The notes under the pieces were generated by a model. The model made no database searches and was not told where the DNA came from. It worked only from the letters and a program-made list of their open reading frames with translations. The position numbers were made by a program, and so were the translations under genes. From Actinoplanes sp. N902-109 (GTDB taxonomy: Bacteria > Actinomycetota > Actinomycetes > Mycobacteriales > Micromonosporaceae), in NCBI RefSeq assembly GCF_000389965.1, contig NC_021191.1:7751501-7815500 (forward strand): 64,000 nt of DNA, in the 5' to 3' direction. This document shows positions 36,775-44,202 of this stretch, one piece after another. The first letter of the stretch is position 1, and each line of letters begins with the position of its first letter.

Positions 36775-38142
36775 TCAGCTCTCGGTGTTGATGAACACGT
36801 TCTTGACGTCGGTGAAGCCGAGCACCGCGTCCGGCCCCAGCTCACGGCCGAACCCGGACTGCTTCATGCCACCGAACGGCGTCCAGTAGCGCACCGACGA
36901 GTGCGAGTTGACGCTGAGGTTGCCGCTGTCGACCCCCCGCGACACCCGCAACGCCCGGCCCAGATCCCGGGTCCAGATCGAGCCCGAGAGCCCGTAGTCG
37001 GTGTCGTTGGCCAAGGCGACCGCCTCCTGCTCGTCGTGGAACGGCAGCACCGAGAGCACCGGGCCGAACACCTCCTCGCGCCAGTGCCGGTCGGCCGGCG
37101 AACGCGCGAGCAGCACCGTGGGCGGGAACCACCACCCGTCCCCGCCGGGCGCCGAGCCACTGAAGGCCACCTCGCCCTCGGCCGTGTACGACGCGACCTT
37201 GTCCCGGTGCGCTGCCGAGATCAGCGGGCCCATCTCGGCCGTGTCCAGCCGCGGATCCGCCACCCGGAAAGCCTTGACGGCCGGTTCGAGCAGGGCGAGG
37301 AACCGGTCGTAGACGGTGTCCTGGACCAGCAGCCGCGACCGTGCGCAGCAGTCCTGCCCGGCGTTGTCGAAGACGCCACCGGGCGCGCTCGCAGCGGCCT
37401 TCTCCAGGTCGGCGTCGGCGAAGACGATGTTGGCGTTCTTGCCGCCGAGCTCGAGGGTCACCCGCTTGACCTGCTCGGCGCAGCCCGCCATGACCGCCTT
37501 GCCGACCCGGGTCGAGCCGGTGAAGCAGACCTTGCGCACCGCCGGATGGGTGACGAACCGCTGCCCCACCACGTCACCCCGGCCGGGCAGTACGGTGAAC
37601 ACGCCCTCCGGCAGCCCCGCCACCAGGGCAAGCTCAGCCAGCCGCAGCGCGGTCAACGGGGTCAGCTCGGCCGGCTTGAGCACGACGGTGTTGCCCGCGG
37701 CCAGCGCCGGCCCGAGACCCCAGCCGGCGATCGGCATCGGGAAGTTCCACGGCACGATGATGCCGACCACGCCCAACGGCTCGTGGAACGTCACGTCGAG
37801 CCCACCGGCCACCGGGATCTGCCGGCCGCTCAGCCGCTCGGGCGCCGCCGCGTAGTAGTCGAGGACGTCCCGGACGTTGCCCGCCTCCCAGCGCGCGTTG
37901 CCGATGGTGTGCCCGGCGTTGGCGACCTCGAGCTGGGCGAGCTCCTCGACATGCTCGTCGACGACCGCCGCGAACCGGCGCAGCAGCCGCGCCCGGTCAC
38001 CCGGTGCCACCTGCCGCCACGACTCGAAGGCCCGCTGCGCCCGCTCGATCGCCGCGTCGGTCTCGGCCACCCCGTGCAAGGGCACGGCCTCGAGCAGGCC
38101 ACCGGTTGCGGGATTGATCACGTCGAAGCTGTCCACACTCAC
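36775..38142 (-). CDS. NAD(P)-dependent aldehyde dehydrogenase
   Basis: 455 residues, the usual ALDH length. The N-terminal part has GVVGIIVPWNFPMPIAGWGLGPALAAGN-type cofactor sequence, FTGSTRVGK, the catalytic Glu in LELGGKNANIV, and the catalytic Cys in NAGQDCCARSRLLV. FGPVLSVLPF and PFGGMKQSGFGRELG follow. It oxidises an aldehyde to the acid, here probably a gamma-glutamyl-aminoaldehyde. The ATG overlaps the ligase gene stop by 4 bp (ATGA). Confidence 0.94.
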   Translation of the reverse strand: MSVDSFDVINPATGGLLEAVPLHGVAETDAAIERAQRAFESWRQVAPGDRARLLRRFAAVVDEHVEELAQLEVANAGHTIGNARWEAGNVRDVLDYYAAAPERLSGRQIPVAGGLDVTFHEPLGVVGIIVPWNFPMPIAGWGLGPALAAGNTVVLKPAELTPLTALRLAELALVAGLPEGVFTVLPGRGDVVGQRFVTHPAVRKVCFTGSTRVGKAVMAGCAEQVKRVTLELGGKNANIVFADADLEKAAASAPGGVFDNAGQDCCARSRLLVQDTVYDRFLALLEPAVKAFRVADPRLDTAEMGPLISAAHRDKVASYTAEGEVAFSGSAPGGDGWWFPPTVLLARSPADRHWREEVFGPVLSVLPFHDEQEAVALANDTDYGLSGSIWTRDLGRALRVSRGVDSGNLSVNSHSSVRYWTPFGGMKQSGFGRELGPDAVLGFTDVKNVFINTES

Positions 38143-39485
38143 AGCCTTTCAAATCCCCGTCGCAGCTCCCAGTCGGTCACCGCCGCCTCGAAAGCGGTCA
38201 GCTCCACCTTTGCCATGTTGGCGTAGTGCGCCACGACTTCGTCGCCGAATGCCGACGAGGCAACCGGACTGCGCTCCCACAACTCCAGGGCCTCACGCAA
38301 TGTCGTGGGCACCCGGGGCGCTGAGCTGTCCTCGTACGCATTGCCCTTGAGCTCGTCCTCCAGGCTGAGCTCGTGCTCGATCCCGTGCAGCGCCCCCGCG
38401 ACCAGCGCCGCGATGGCCAGATAGGGGTTGACGTCGCCGCCCGGCACCCGGTTTTCCACCCGCATGCCCTGGCCGTGCCCGGCGATGCGCAGCGCACAGG
38501 TCCGGTTGTCGACCCCCCAGCGCAATGCCGTCGGCGCGAAGGAACCAGGCTGGTAGCGCTTGTAGGAGTTGATGTTCGGCGCGAACAGCAGGCTGAACTC
38601 GCGCATGGTGGCGAGCAACCCGGCGAGCACCTGCCGGCCGGTGACCGACAGATGGGCCGGCCCGTCGCCGAGCATCGCCGACTGCCCGTCGGCGTCCCGC
38701 AGCGAGAAGTGGATGTGGCAGGAATTGCCCTCCCGCTCGTTCGGCTTGGCCATGAAGGTCAGCGCCATGCCCTCCTGCGCGGCGATCTCCTTGGCGCCGT
38801 TCTTGTAGATCACGTGGTGATCGGCGCAGGCCAGCGCGTCGGTGTAGCGGAAGGCGATCTCGTGCTGGCCGAGATTGCACTCACCCTTGGCGCTCTCCGG
38901 GACCAGCCCGGCCCCGGCCATCTCGTTGCGGATGCGGCGCAGCAACGGCTCGACCCGGGCAGTGCCGAGCAGCGAGTAGTCGACGTTGTACTGATTGGCC
39001 GGGACGAGATCGCGGTAGTTCTTGGCCCACGCCTGCTCGTACGTGTCCTTGACAAGCAAGAATTCCAGTTCCGTGCCCGCGTACGCCGTGAGCCCGCGCT
39101 CGGCGAGCCGGTCGAGCTGGCGGCGCAGGATCTGCCGCGGCGAGGCGTAGACGGCCTGACCGTCGGTGGTCTCCAGATCGGCGAGGACCATGGCCGTGCC
39201 CGGCTGCCAGGGCACCCGGCGCAACGTACGGAAATCGGGTTTCATGACGAAGTCGCCGTAGCCGCTGTGCCACGACGACAGCGCGTAGCCCTCGACGGTG
39301 TTCATGTCGACATCGACGGCGAGCAGGTAGTTGCAACCCTCGCTGCCGCTGCCCACCACCTCGTCCATGAAGTAGCGGCCGTGCAGGCGCTTGCCTTGCA
39401 GCCGCCCCTGCATGTCGGTGAGCGCAAGCAGGACGGTGTCGATGCTGCCGTTGTCGACCGCGACGGCGAGGTCCTCGAGATCCAT
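38139..39485 (-). CDS. Glutamine-synthetase-like gamma-glutamyl-amine ligase (GlnA4/PuuA type)
   Basis: 448 residues with GS fold. The metal/ATP motifs include GTELEFLLVK, ECNLGQHEIAFRY, NSCHIHFSLRD and the RVENRVPGGDVNPYLAIAALVAGALHGIEH region. The adenylylation-loop Tyr motif of GlnA1 is absent, and the FAPNINSYKRYQPGSFAPTALRWG segment is the variant form seen in the gamma-glutamylpolyamine and gamma-glutamylethanolamide synthetases. The reaction is thus probably glutamate + amine + ATP to gamma-glutamyl amine. The amine is not readable from sequence. It lies 40 bp below the APC permease gene. Confidence 0.9.
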   Translation of the reverse strand: MDLEDLAVAVDNGSIDTVLLALTDMQGRLQGKRLHGRYFMDEVVGSGSEGCNYLLAVDVDMNTVEGYALSSWHSGYGDFVMKPDFRTLRRVPWQPGTAMVLADLETTDGQAVYASPRQILRRQLDRLAERGLTAYAGTELEFLLVKDTYEQAWAKNYRDLVPANQYNVDYSLLGTARVEPLLRRIRNEMAGAGLVPESAKGECNLGQHEIAFRYTDALACADHHVIYKNGAKEIAAQEGMALTFMAKPNEREGNSCHIHFSLRDADGQSAMLGDGPAHLSVTGRQVLAGLLATMREFSLLFAPNINSYKRYQPGSFAPTALRWGVDNRTCALRIAGHGQGMRVENRVPGGDVNPYLAIAALVAGALHGIEHELSLEDELKGNAYEDSSAPRVPTTLREALELWERSPVASSAFGDEVVAHYANMAKVELTAFEAAVTDWELRRGFERL

Positions 39486-39525
39486 GGGTCAGTCCTATCG
39501 CAGGGGTCCGACAGAAGCAGGGTGC

Positions 39526-41055
39526 TCACTCGGGCGCGTTGGGGAGGGTCTGCTCGCCGTGGGCGGCTTTTTCGATCAGGTTCTGCTTCGGCCCGGTGAA
39601 CCACTTCCGGGCGCTGGCGAACCACCAGATCGCCGCCGCGCCGACCACGACGAGCACCGCGACAATCGTGTAGTTGAAGGTGCTCGCGGTGATCGGGCTC
39701 GCCGTGGGCAGCACGAACAGCACGCAGATGACGACCACCCAACCGATCGCGAGCCACCCGATCGGCGCGCTCCACCGGCCGAGGTGCCACGGTCCCGGCT
39801 GGAAATCCGGGTTCAGCCGGCGCAACAGGACCGGTCCCACGTACGCGATGTAGAGACCGATGACCGCGATTGATGTCGCCGCGAGGTAAGCGGTGGTGTT
39901 CCAGAGCGACGGCAGGACCAGAATCGTGCTGATGGTCACACAGAGCCAGATCGAGTTGGTCGGCGTCCCGGTGCGCGGGTTGACCTGCTTCCACCACCGC
40001 GAGCCCGGCAGCGCCCCGTCGCGCGCGAAGGCGTACGCCATCCGGGAGTTGGCAGTCACCGAGGCCATGCCGCAGAACCATTGCGCGACCATGCAGATGA
40101 AGAGGAGGAACGTGCCGAGGTCGTGCCCCACGGCGTCGATGAAGATCTGCGCCGGCGGCAGGCCCAGGTCGGTGGCCTGCTCCGCCGCGTAGTCCTGGAT
40201 CGACCAGGTGATCGCGACGAGCAGGACAAAACCGGCGATCACCGAGACCACAACGGACATCACGATGCCCCGGGGTGCTGCCCGCGCCGCATCGTGCGTC
40301 TCCTCGGCCACATGTGCCGAGGCGTCATACCCGGTGTACGTGTACTGCGCCATCAACAGCCCGATGAGTACGGCATAAGCGCCGGCTCCCGCGAACCCGA
40401 ACCCGGTCGAGTTGTGGACCTCGGTGAACACCTCCGACAGAGGCTTGTGGCTGTCCGGGACGATCGCCAGCACCCCGACGATGACGGCGACCCCGACCAG
40501 GTGCCACCACGCGCTGACGTCCGACAGCAACCGCACCAGGCTGACACCGAAGGTGTTGAGCAGCCCGTGCACCACGATGATGACCAGGAAGATGAGGAAG
40601 GTGCGACCGGCCGTGACCGTCATGTCGAAGGTCAGCCCGAGGAACGCGGCCGTGGTGATGGCCGCGCCGAAGTCGATGGCCGCGGTGACCGCCACCTCGC
40701 CGAGGAAGTTAAACCAGCCCACGAACCACGCCCAGGCGGCTTTGCGGCGTTTCGCCAGCGCGGCCGCCCACCAGTAGAGGGCCCCGGCGGTGGGATAGGC
40801 CGAGCACACCTCGGCCATCGCGAGGGCGACGAAGGTGACCATGACGCCGACGAACAACCACCCGAGGGTGATGGCGATCGGCCCACCGGCCGTCATGGCG
40901 ATCCCGTACGACGTGATGGCACCGGCCAGGATGGAGATGATCGAGAAGGAGACCGCGAAGTTCGAGAAGCCGGACAGCCGCCGATGGAGTTCCTGCTGGT
41001 ATCCGAGCTGGGCAAGGCGTTCTTCGTCGGTGCTGGGGACAGGGTCAGCGCTCAT
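39526..41055 (-). CDS. APC family amino acid/amine permease
   Basis: 509 residues from ATG 41055 (MSADPVPSTDEERLAQLGY), with GGGAG nine bases upstream. About twelve membrane helices are present, and the start RLSGFSNFAVSFSIISILAGAITSYGIAMTAGGPIAITLGW is the classical amine/GABA-permease opening. AYTGYDASAHVAEETHDAARAAPRGI is the conserved loop. It likely imports the amine used by the downstream ligase. First gene of the permease-ligase-ALDH-SDR operon; two dyad operators lie in its 5' region. Confidence 0.93.
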   Translation of the reverse strand: MSADPVPSTDEERLAQLGYQQELHRRLSGFSNFAVSFSIISILAGAITSYGIAMTAGGPIAITLGWLFVGVMVTFVALAMAEVCSAYPTAGALYWWAAALAKRRKAAWAWFVGWFNFLGEVAVTAAIDFGAAITTAAFLGLTFDMTVTAGRTFLIFLVIIVVHGLLNTFGVSLVRLLSDVSAWWHLVGVAVIVGVLAIVPDSHKPLSEVFTEVHNSTGFGFAGAGAYAVLIGLLMAQYTYTGYDASAHVAEETHDAARAAPRGIVMSVVVSVIAGFVLLVAITWSIQDYAAEQATDLGLPPAQIFIDAVGHDLGTFLLFICMVAQWFCGMASVTANSRMAYAFARDGALPGSRWWKQVNPRTGTPTNSIWLCVTISTILVLPSLWNTTAYLAATSIAVIGLYIAYVGPVLLRRLNPDFQPGPWHLGRWSAPIGWLAIGWVVVICVLFVLPTASPITASTFNYTIVAVLVVVGAAAIWWFASARKWFTGPKQNLIEKAAHGEQTLPNAPE

Positions 41056-41078
41056 GAAGGCTCCCTGGGCCGAGGGGT

Positions 41079-41102
41079 CAGCTGTGACCACGGTCACCGC
41101 TG
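41079..41102. promoter_or_regulatory. 24-bp dyad operator just upstream of the permease
   Basis: Half-sites CAGCTGTGACC and GGTCACCGCTG are separated by AC. Ten of eleven positions match between the arms. It ends 24 bp before the permease ATG (41055), within the leader, where a bound repressor would block the operon. Confidence 0.65.
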
Positions 41103-41136
41103 TCCGGTGATGATCTCCCCGGAGTGTTACGGCAGT

Positions 41137-41160
41137 CAATGCACAGCGTTAATTGCATTG
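41137..41160. promoter_or_regulatory. Dyad CAATGCA-N10-TGCATTG at the permease promoter
   Basis: Perfect 7-bp arms at 41137-41143 and 41154-41160. It overlaps the minus-strand -35 candidate TTGACT (41134-41139). The surrounding GTTAC (41126-41130) and GTTAA (41148-41152), 22 bp apart, resemble half of the spacing of GlnR boxes; this fit is partial because the b-type half-sites are poor. Confidence 0.5.
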
Positions 41161-41453
41161 CCGCTCGGGCGGACACACCAGCACACTCGTACACAGGTCA
41201 GGGCACCGGAAGGGTCCTGACGTCGCGAGCCCTCGGCAGGCATCGCCACACCCCGGAGCCCTCTGCTCCGGGCCCGCGGCGGCGCGGGGCGCGGTCACCT
41301 CTCTCACACAGCAGTGCTGTGCCATGCGCCCGCCCCGCACCGCCGCCCTCTCCCGCGCTCCTCATCCGCACCACCTGACGGAGCGTGCCCGGCAGGACCC
41401 CCAAATCCGCCGAAAACTAAAAAATCTACAGCGGCGAGTCTAGAAATTACTCA

Positions 41454-41672
41454 GTGACGGGACTAACATCAACTGCGTCGGTGATGCTTCGCCGACGCGC
41501 AACTGGCACAGACGCCGAGTTGGCTAAGGAGGACGAGATACCGCAGCAACGCGAAATCACGACGTCCCCGACCCGACAAGAGGTGATCGCAGCCGATGCC
41601 TATCACTACGGCGATGCGCTAGCGGCACGCAGGCGCATCGACCGAGCCGGCAACGACCGGCACAAGAATTGA
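41454..41672 (+). CDS. Possible small hypothetical protein (72 aa)
   Basis: GTG at 41454 gives 72 residues that are charged, with no hydrophobic core (AELAKEDEIPQQREITTSPTRQEVIAADAYHYGDALAARRRIDRAG). The GC content of this stretch is visibly lower than the surroundings, and a strong hairpin lies 5 bp after its stop, both of which favour a real gene. No ribosome-binding site is evident. An internal ATG (41484) is an alternative start. I recognise no family. It sits between the permease operon control region and MerR. Confidence 0.4.
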   Translation: MTGLTSTASVMLRRRATGTDAELAKEDEIPQQREITTSPTRQEVIAADAYHYGDALAARRRIDRAGNDRHKN

Positions 41673-41676
41673 ACAG

Positions 41677-41707
41677 CCAAGGCCCCGGTAACCCGCCGGG
41701 GCCTTGG
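41677..41707 (+). terminator. Strong 12-bp hairpin after the small ORF
   Basis: CCAAGGCCCCGG (41677-41688) pairs perfectly with CCGGGGCCTTGG (41696-41707) around a 7-nt loop. A U-tract is missing on the plus strand; on the minus strand CTGTTCAATTCTT follows. It is either a terminator of the small ORF or of a minus-strand transcript. Confidence 0.7.
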
Positions 41708-41773
41708 ACTGCATCCGGGACCGGCGCCACGCCCCCTCCCCCGTAGCACCACGCCGGGCCTCGTCCTCCCACG

Positions 41774-41854
41774 GCCCCCGGCGCACCTGGCCTACTCCCA
41801 GCCCCCGGCGCACCTGGCCTACTCCCAGCCCCCGGCACACCTGGCCTTCTCCCA
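41774..41854. repeat. Tandem array, 3 x 27 bp, upstream of MerR
   Basis: Copies start at 41774, 41801 and 41828 and differ at only a few positions. The unit is a multiple of three, but no gene is supported on either strand here. The array lies 145-225 bp upstream of the MerR start; the rest of 41708-41998 shows nothing else. Confidence 0.85.
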
Positions 41855-41998
41855 GCCCACGACGCGCCTCAGCTCCCGCAGCGCCACCTCGTCTGCGCGG
41901 CTCCACCGCCTGCCAGGGTCACAAGCCCGCCCATGGTTACCCGCTGTCGCCGACACCACCGGCGCCTCGCGCAACCGCCGCATCCCCCGAGAGGCACC

Positions 41999-42397
41999 AT
42001 GAACGCCATGCTCGATGACGCCGACTTCCCGGCGTACACCATGGGCCGCGCCGCTGACCTCATCGGCGTGACCCCGGCCTTCCTCCGCAGCCTCGGCACC
42101 GCCGGCCTGATCGAACCGGAACGCTCGCTCGGCGGCCACCGCCGCTATTCCCGCCACCAGCTCCAGCTCGCCAGCCGCGTCCGCCAACTCCTCGACGAGG
42201 GCATGCTCCTGACGGCCGCCTGCCGCATCGTCACCCTCGAGGACCGCCTCGAAGCCGCCCACCGCCGCATCCTCGACCTGGGCGGCACTCTCACCCCCGA
42301 CGACAACGCCGACGTCCCGATCCCCACCCACCTCGATATCGCAGCCCCGAAGTACTACCCCTCCCCCCGCACCACCCGCTCCCCCTCAGCCCTCTGA
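41999..42397 (+). CDS. MerR-family transcriptional regulator
   Basis: 132 residues from ATG 41999, with GAGAGG five bases upstream. The MerR winged helix-turn-helix is clear: YTMGRAADLIGVTPAFLRSLGTAGLIEPERSLGGHRRYSRHQL. The dimerisation helix follows (LASRVRQLLDEGMLLTAACRIVTLEDRLEAAHRRILDL). There are no Cys residues, so metals are unlikely effectors; the C-terminus is short and would give no ligand domain. The target is unknown. It is preceded by a 27-bp repeat array and followed by the 25-bp array. Confidence 0.88.
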   Translation: MNAMLDDADFPAYTMGRAADLIGVTPAFLRSLGTAGLIEPERSLGGHRRYSRHQLQLASRVRQLLDEGMLLTAACRIVTLEDRLEAAHRRILDLGGTLTPDDNADVPIPTHLDIAAPKYYPSPRTTRSPSAL

Positions 42398-42468
42398 CCC
42401 ACCGCCCGCCACCCCGGGGCCCTGACCTGCGGCCCGCCTCAGACCTGCGCAGTCAGTCCTCTCACCCG

Positions 42469-42565
42469 GCACTCAGCGTCCCCACCACACTCCGGCACTC
42501 ATCGTCCGACTTCACCCCAGCGCTCAGCCTCCGACCTCACTCCAGCGCTCAGAGTCCGACTGCGG
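42469..42565. repeat. Tandem array, ~4 x 25 bp, spanning the 3' end of an SDR gene
   Basis: Units start at 42469, 42495, 42520 and 42545. On the minus strand each reads GTCGGA-x3-TGAGYGC or a close variant, so the proximal unit holds the last codons (VGL) and stop of the SDR gene and the others are extra copies of stop and 3' flank. The oldest-looking copy is the distal one. Confidence 0.8.
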
Positions 42566-43379
42566 CAACGCTCGCTTCCCAGAGCCGGTGCGCCCGCTCC
42601 GGATCGGTCGACCGGCCCGTGGCGATCATCGGCCGCCGACGTGCGAAGTAACCGCCCGGCACCAGCGCCGCCCGATCCGTAGCCAGCCACACCAACGTGT
42701 CGGCGCCGCGTTCGGCAGTCTGGAACACCATCGGTGCGAGCTGCGCCAGCGCCCACAACGGGCTGCGGCGACCGAACCGGCTGCGGATCAGACCGGGGAA
42801 GAAGCAGGTCGGAACGATCCCGAACGGCGTCCAGCGGCGCGCTGCCTCGATCGTGAACAGCAGATTCGCCTGCTTGCCCGCGCCATAGGCAAGCCACGGA
42901 CTCAGTTGCCGCCGGCCGGGCCGGTCGACATCGAGCGTCCCCCAGGCCTCGGCCGCCGACCCGGTGGTGACCATGCGCGCGGGCTCCGCCTCCGTGGCCG
43001 CCGCCCGGAGCCGCTCGACCAGCAGATGAGCCAGCAGGAACCCGCTCAGGTGGTTGACCTGCATGCCCGGGTCGAACCCGTCCGCGGTCAACCGGCGAGC
43101 CGGCGCCAACTGACCGGCGTTGTTGACCAGCACATGGATCCGCTCGTGCTCGGCCGCCACCCGTTGGCCCGTAGCGCGCACCTCGTCCAGCACAGCGAAG
43201 TCCGCCCGGTACGACGCCGGGGTCCGGCCGCCCGCCTCCCGTACGGTGGCGACCGCGTCGCGGAGCCGGCCGGGATCGCGCCCGAGCAGCACCACCTCGT
43301 CGCCACCACGCGCCAGCGCGGTCGCCGCCGCCAACCCGATGCCCGAACTCGCACCTGTGATCACCACTGTCCGCCCCAC
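42549..43379 (-). CDS. Short-chain dehydrogenase/reductase (NADP-type, retinol-dehydrogenase-like)
   Basis: 276 residues from GTG 43379 (VGRTVVITGASSGIGLAAATALARGG). The cofactor motif TGASSGIG and the basic residue after strand 2 (LLGRDPGRL) suggest NADP use. NNAGQLAP and the active-site YGAGKQANLL follow. The C-terminal part (RSRFGRRSPLWALAQ) resembles the retinol dehydrogenase/light-dependent protochlorophyllide-reductase-like SDR group. No partner genes point to a substrate. Its last codons and stop are part of the 25-bp array. Divergent from the DUF998 gene. Confidence 0.88.
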   Translation of the reverse strand: MGRTVVITGASSGIGLAAATALARGGDEVVLLGRDPGRLRDAVATVREAGGRTPASYRADFAVLDEVRATGQRVAAEHERIHVLVNNAGQLAPARRLTADGFDPGMQVNHLSGFLLAHLLVERLRAAATEAEPARMVTTGSAAEAWGTLDVDRPGRRQLSPWLAYGAGKQANLLFTIEAARRWTPFGIVPTCFFPGLIRSRFGRRSPLWALAQLAPMVFQTAERGADTLVWLATDRAALVPGGYFARRRPMIATGRSTDPERAHRLWEASVAAVGL

Positions 43380-43418
43380 GACAGCATTCGATCATCCACC
43401 CGGCTCCGGGGCATGTCT

Positions 43419-43424
43419 TAGCGT
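43419..43424 (+). promoter_or_regulatory. Candidate leaderless -10 of the DUF998 gene
   Basis: TAGCGT at 43419-43424 is followed by 7 nt and the ATG at 43432; no Shine-Dalgarno or convincing -35 is seen. The same geometry occurs before 5245 and 44121. Confidence 0.35.
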
Positions 43425-43431
43425 GAACGCC

Positions 43432-44202
43432 ATGCCCGAAGATCACCGCAGCCGCACCCGGCGGCCCGGCGGCGCGGCCGGTCTCGCCGCTCTGGCCGGT
43501 CTCGCTGTCCTGGCCGGTGCCAGCACCATGCTGGTCACCCTGGTCGCCGCGCCCGGCTCGTGGCTGCTGGGATATGTCAGCGAGGCGGGCACCGCAGGCC
43601 GCCCCCTGGCAGTCGCATATCGCTCGGGTCTGGTGTTGCTGGCAGCCGGCGTGGCGCTGCTAGGCCTCGCCCTGCGACCCACGTCCCGGCCGGTGGCCGC
43701 CCTGCTCGGTGTCGCGGCCTTTCTCGCCTCGGTCTCCGGCGTGGTGCCCTGCACCAACCAGTGCCCACTGCCGCCCTTCGAACCCACAACGGTCAGCGAC
43801 GTCGTGCACACCGTGGCGAGCATCATCGGCATGGTGGTGCTGGCAGGTGTCATGGCCATCGTCGCCTTCTCCTCTCTCCTCCGCCCCTCCACCTCGGCCC
43901 GCTTCCGCCCGGACCTCTTCCGCCCGGCGGAACGCCGGTTGTCGGCTGTGGCCGTGCTGGTCACCGTGCCGCTGGGAGCCACTCTCGGACTGGCTATGTT
44001 GCTGATCGGCCGCGGTCCGGTCAGTGCCATCGTCGAACGGCTCGCCCTCTTCGTGGCGGTGAGCTGGCTCGTCGGGATGGCGCACTTGACGTTACTACGT
44101 TCTTCCGTAAAAATCGAACCATGGAAGGAACGGAACCCGAGCCACAGTCCGGATCGCTCGAAGACCGAGTCTCCGAGCTGGAGCGACGTTTCACCGAGCT
44201 GA
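43432..44202 (+). CDS. DUF998 family integral membrane protein
   Basis: 256 residues from ATG 43432 (MPEDHRSRTRRPGGAAGL); a GTG 9 bp upstream is also possible. About six hydrophobic helices are seen, with a cysteine-containing loop (VPCTNQCPLPPFEP) in the middle that could be extracytoplasmic. The hydrophobic part ends at VGMAHLTLLRSS. The last ~35 residues (from EPWKERNPSH) are Ser/Pro-rich and overlap the next gene by 82 bp, so they probably have little function. The family's role is unknown. The next gene encodes a winged-helix protein with its own promoter inside this gene's end. Confidence 0.72.
   Translation: MPEDHRSRTRRPGGAAGLAALAGLAVLAGASTMLVTLVAAPGSWLLGYVSEAGTAGRPLAVAYRSGLVLLAAGVALLGLALRPTSRPVAALLGVAAFLASVSGVVPCTNQCPLPPFEPTTVSDVVHTVASIIGMVVLAGVMAIVAFSSLLRPSTSARFRPDLFRPAERRLSAVAVLVTVPLGATLGLAMLLIGRGPVSAIVERLALFVAVSWLVGMAHLTLLRSSVKIEPWKERNPSHSPDRSKTESPSWSDVSPS
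44086..44113 (+). promoter_or_regulatory. Sigma-70-type leaderless promoter of the HTH gene
   Basis: TTGACG (44086-44091), a 16-bp spacer, and TAAAAA (44108-44113) are followed by 7 nt to the ATG at 44121. Moving the -10 by one base gives a 17-bp spacer. It lies within the 3' end of the DUF998 gene. This is the best-looking promoter I found in the window. Confidence 0.75.

Larger units (their letters stand above)
41056..41453. other. 398-bp regulatory spacer upstream of the permease operon
   Basis: No gene is supported. It contains the two dyads at 41079-41102 and 41137-41160, a TTGACT-type -35 (minus strand, 41134-41139) with GATCAT at 41110-41115, a 7-bp hairpin (41252-41258 / 41266-41272), a 15-bp palindrome CACAGCA-G-TGCTGTG (41307-41321), and an A-rich stretch at about 41415-41430. 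The last part may be the promoter of the small ORF at 41454. Confidence 0.6.

Noticed and set aside
41619..41906. 95-codon minus-strand frame over the 27-bp array
   Set aside because: Only a repeat-derived GLGVGQVRR sequence, with no ribosome-binding site or family.
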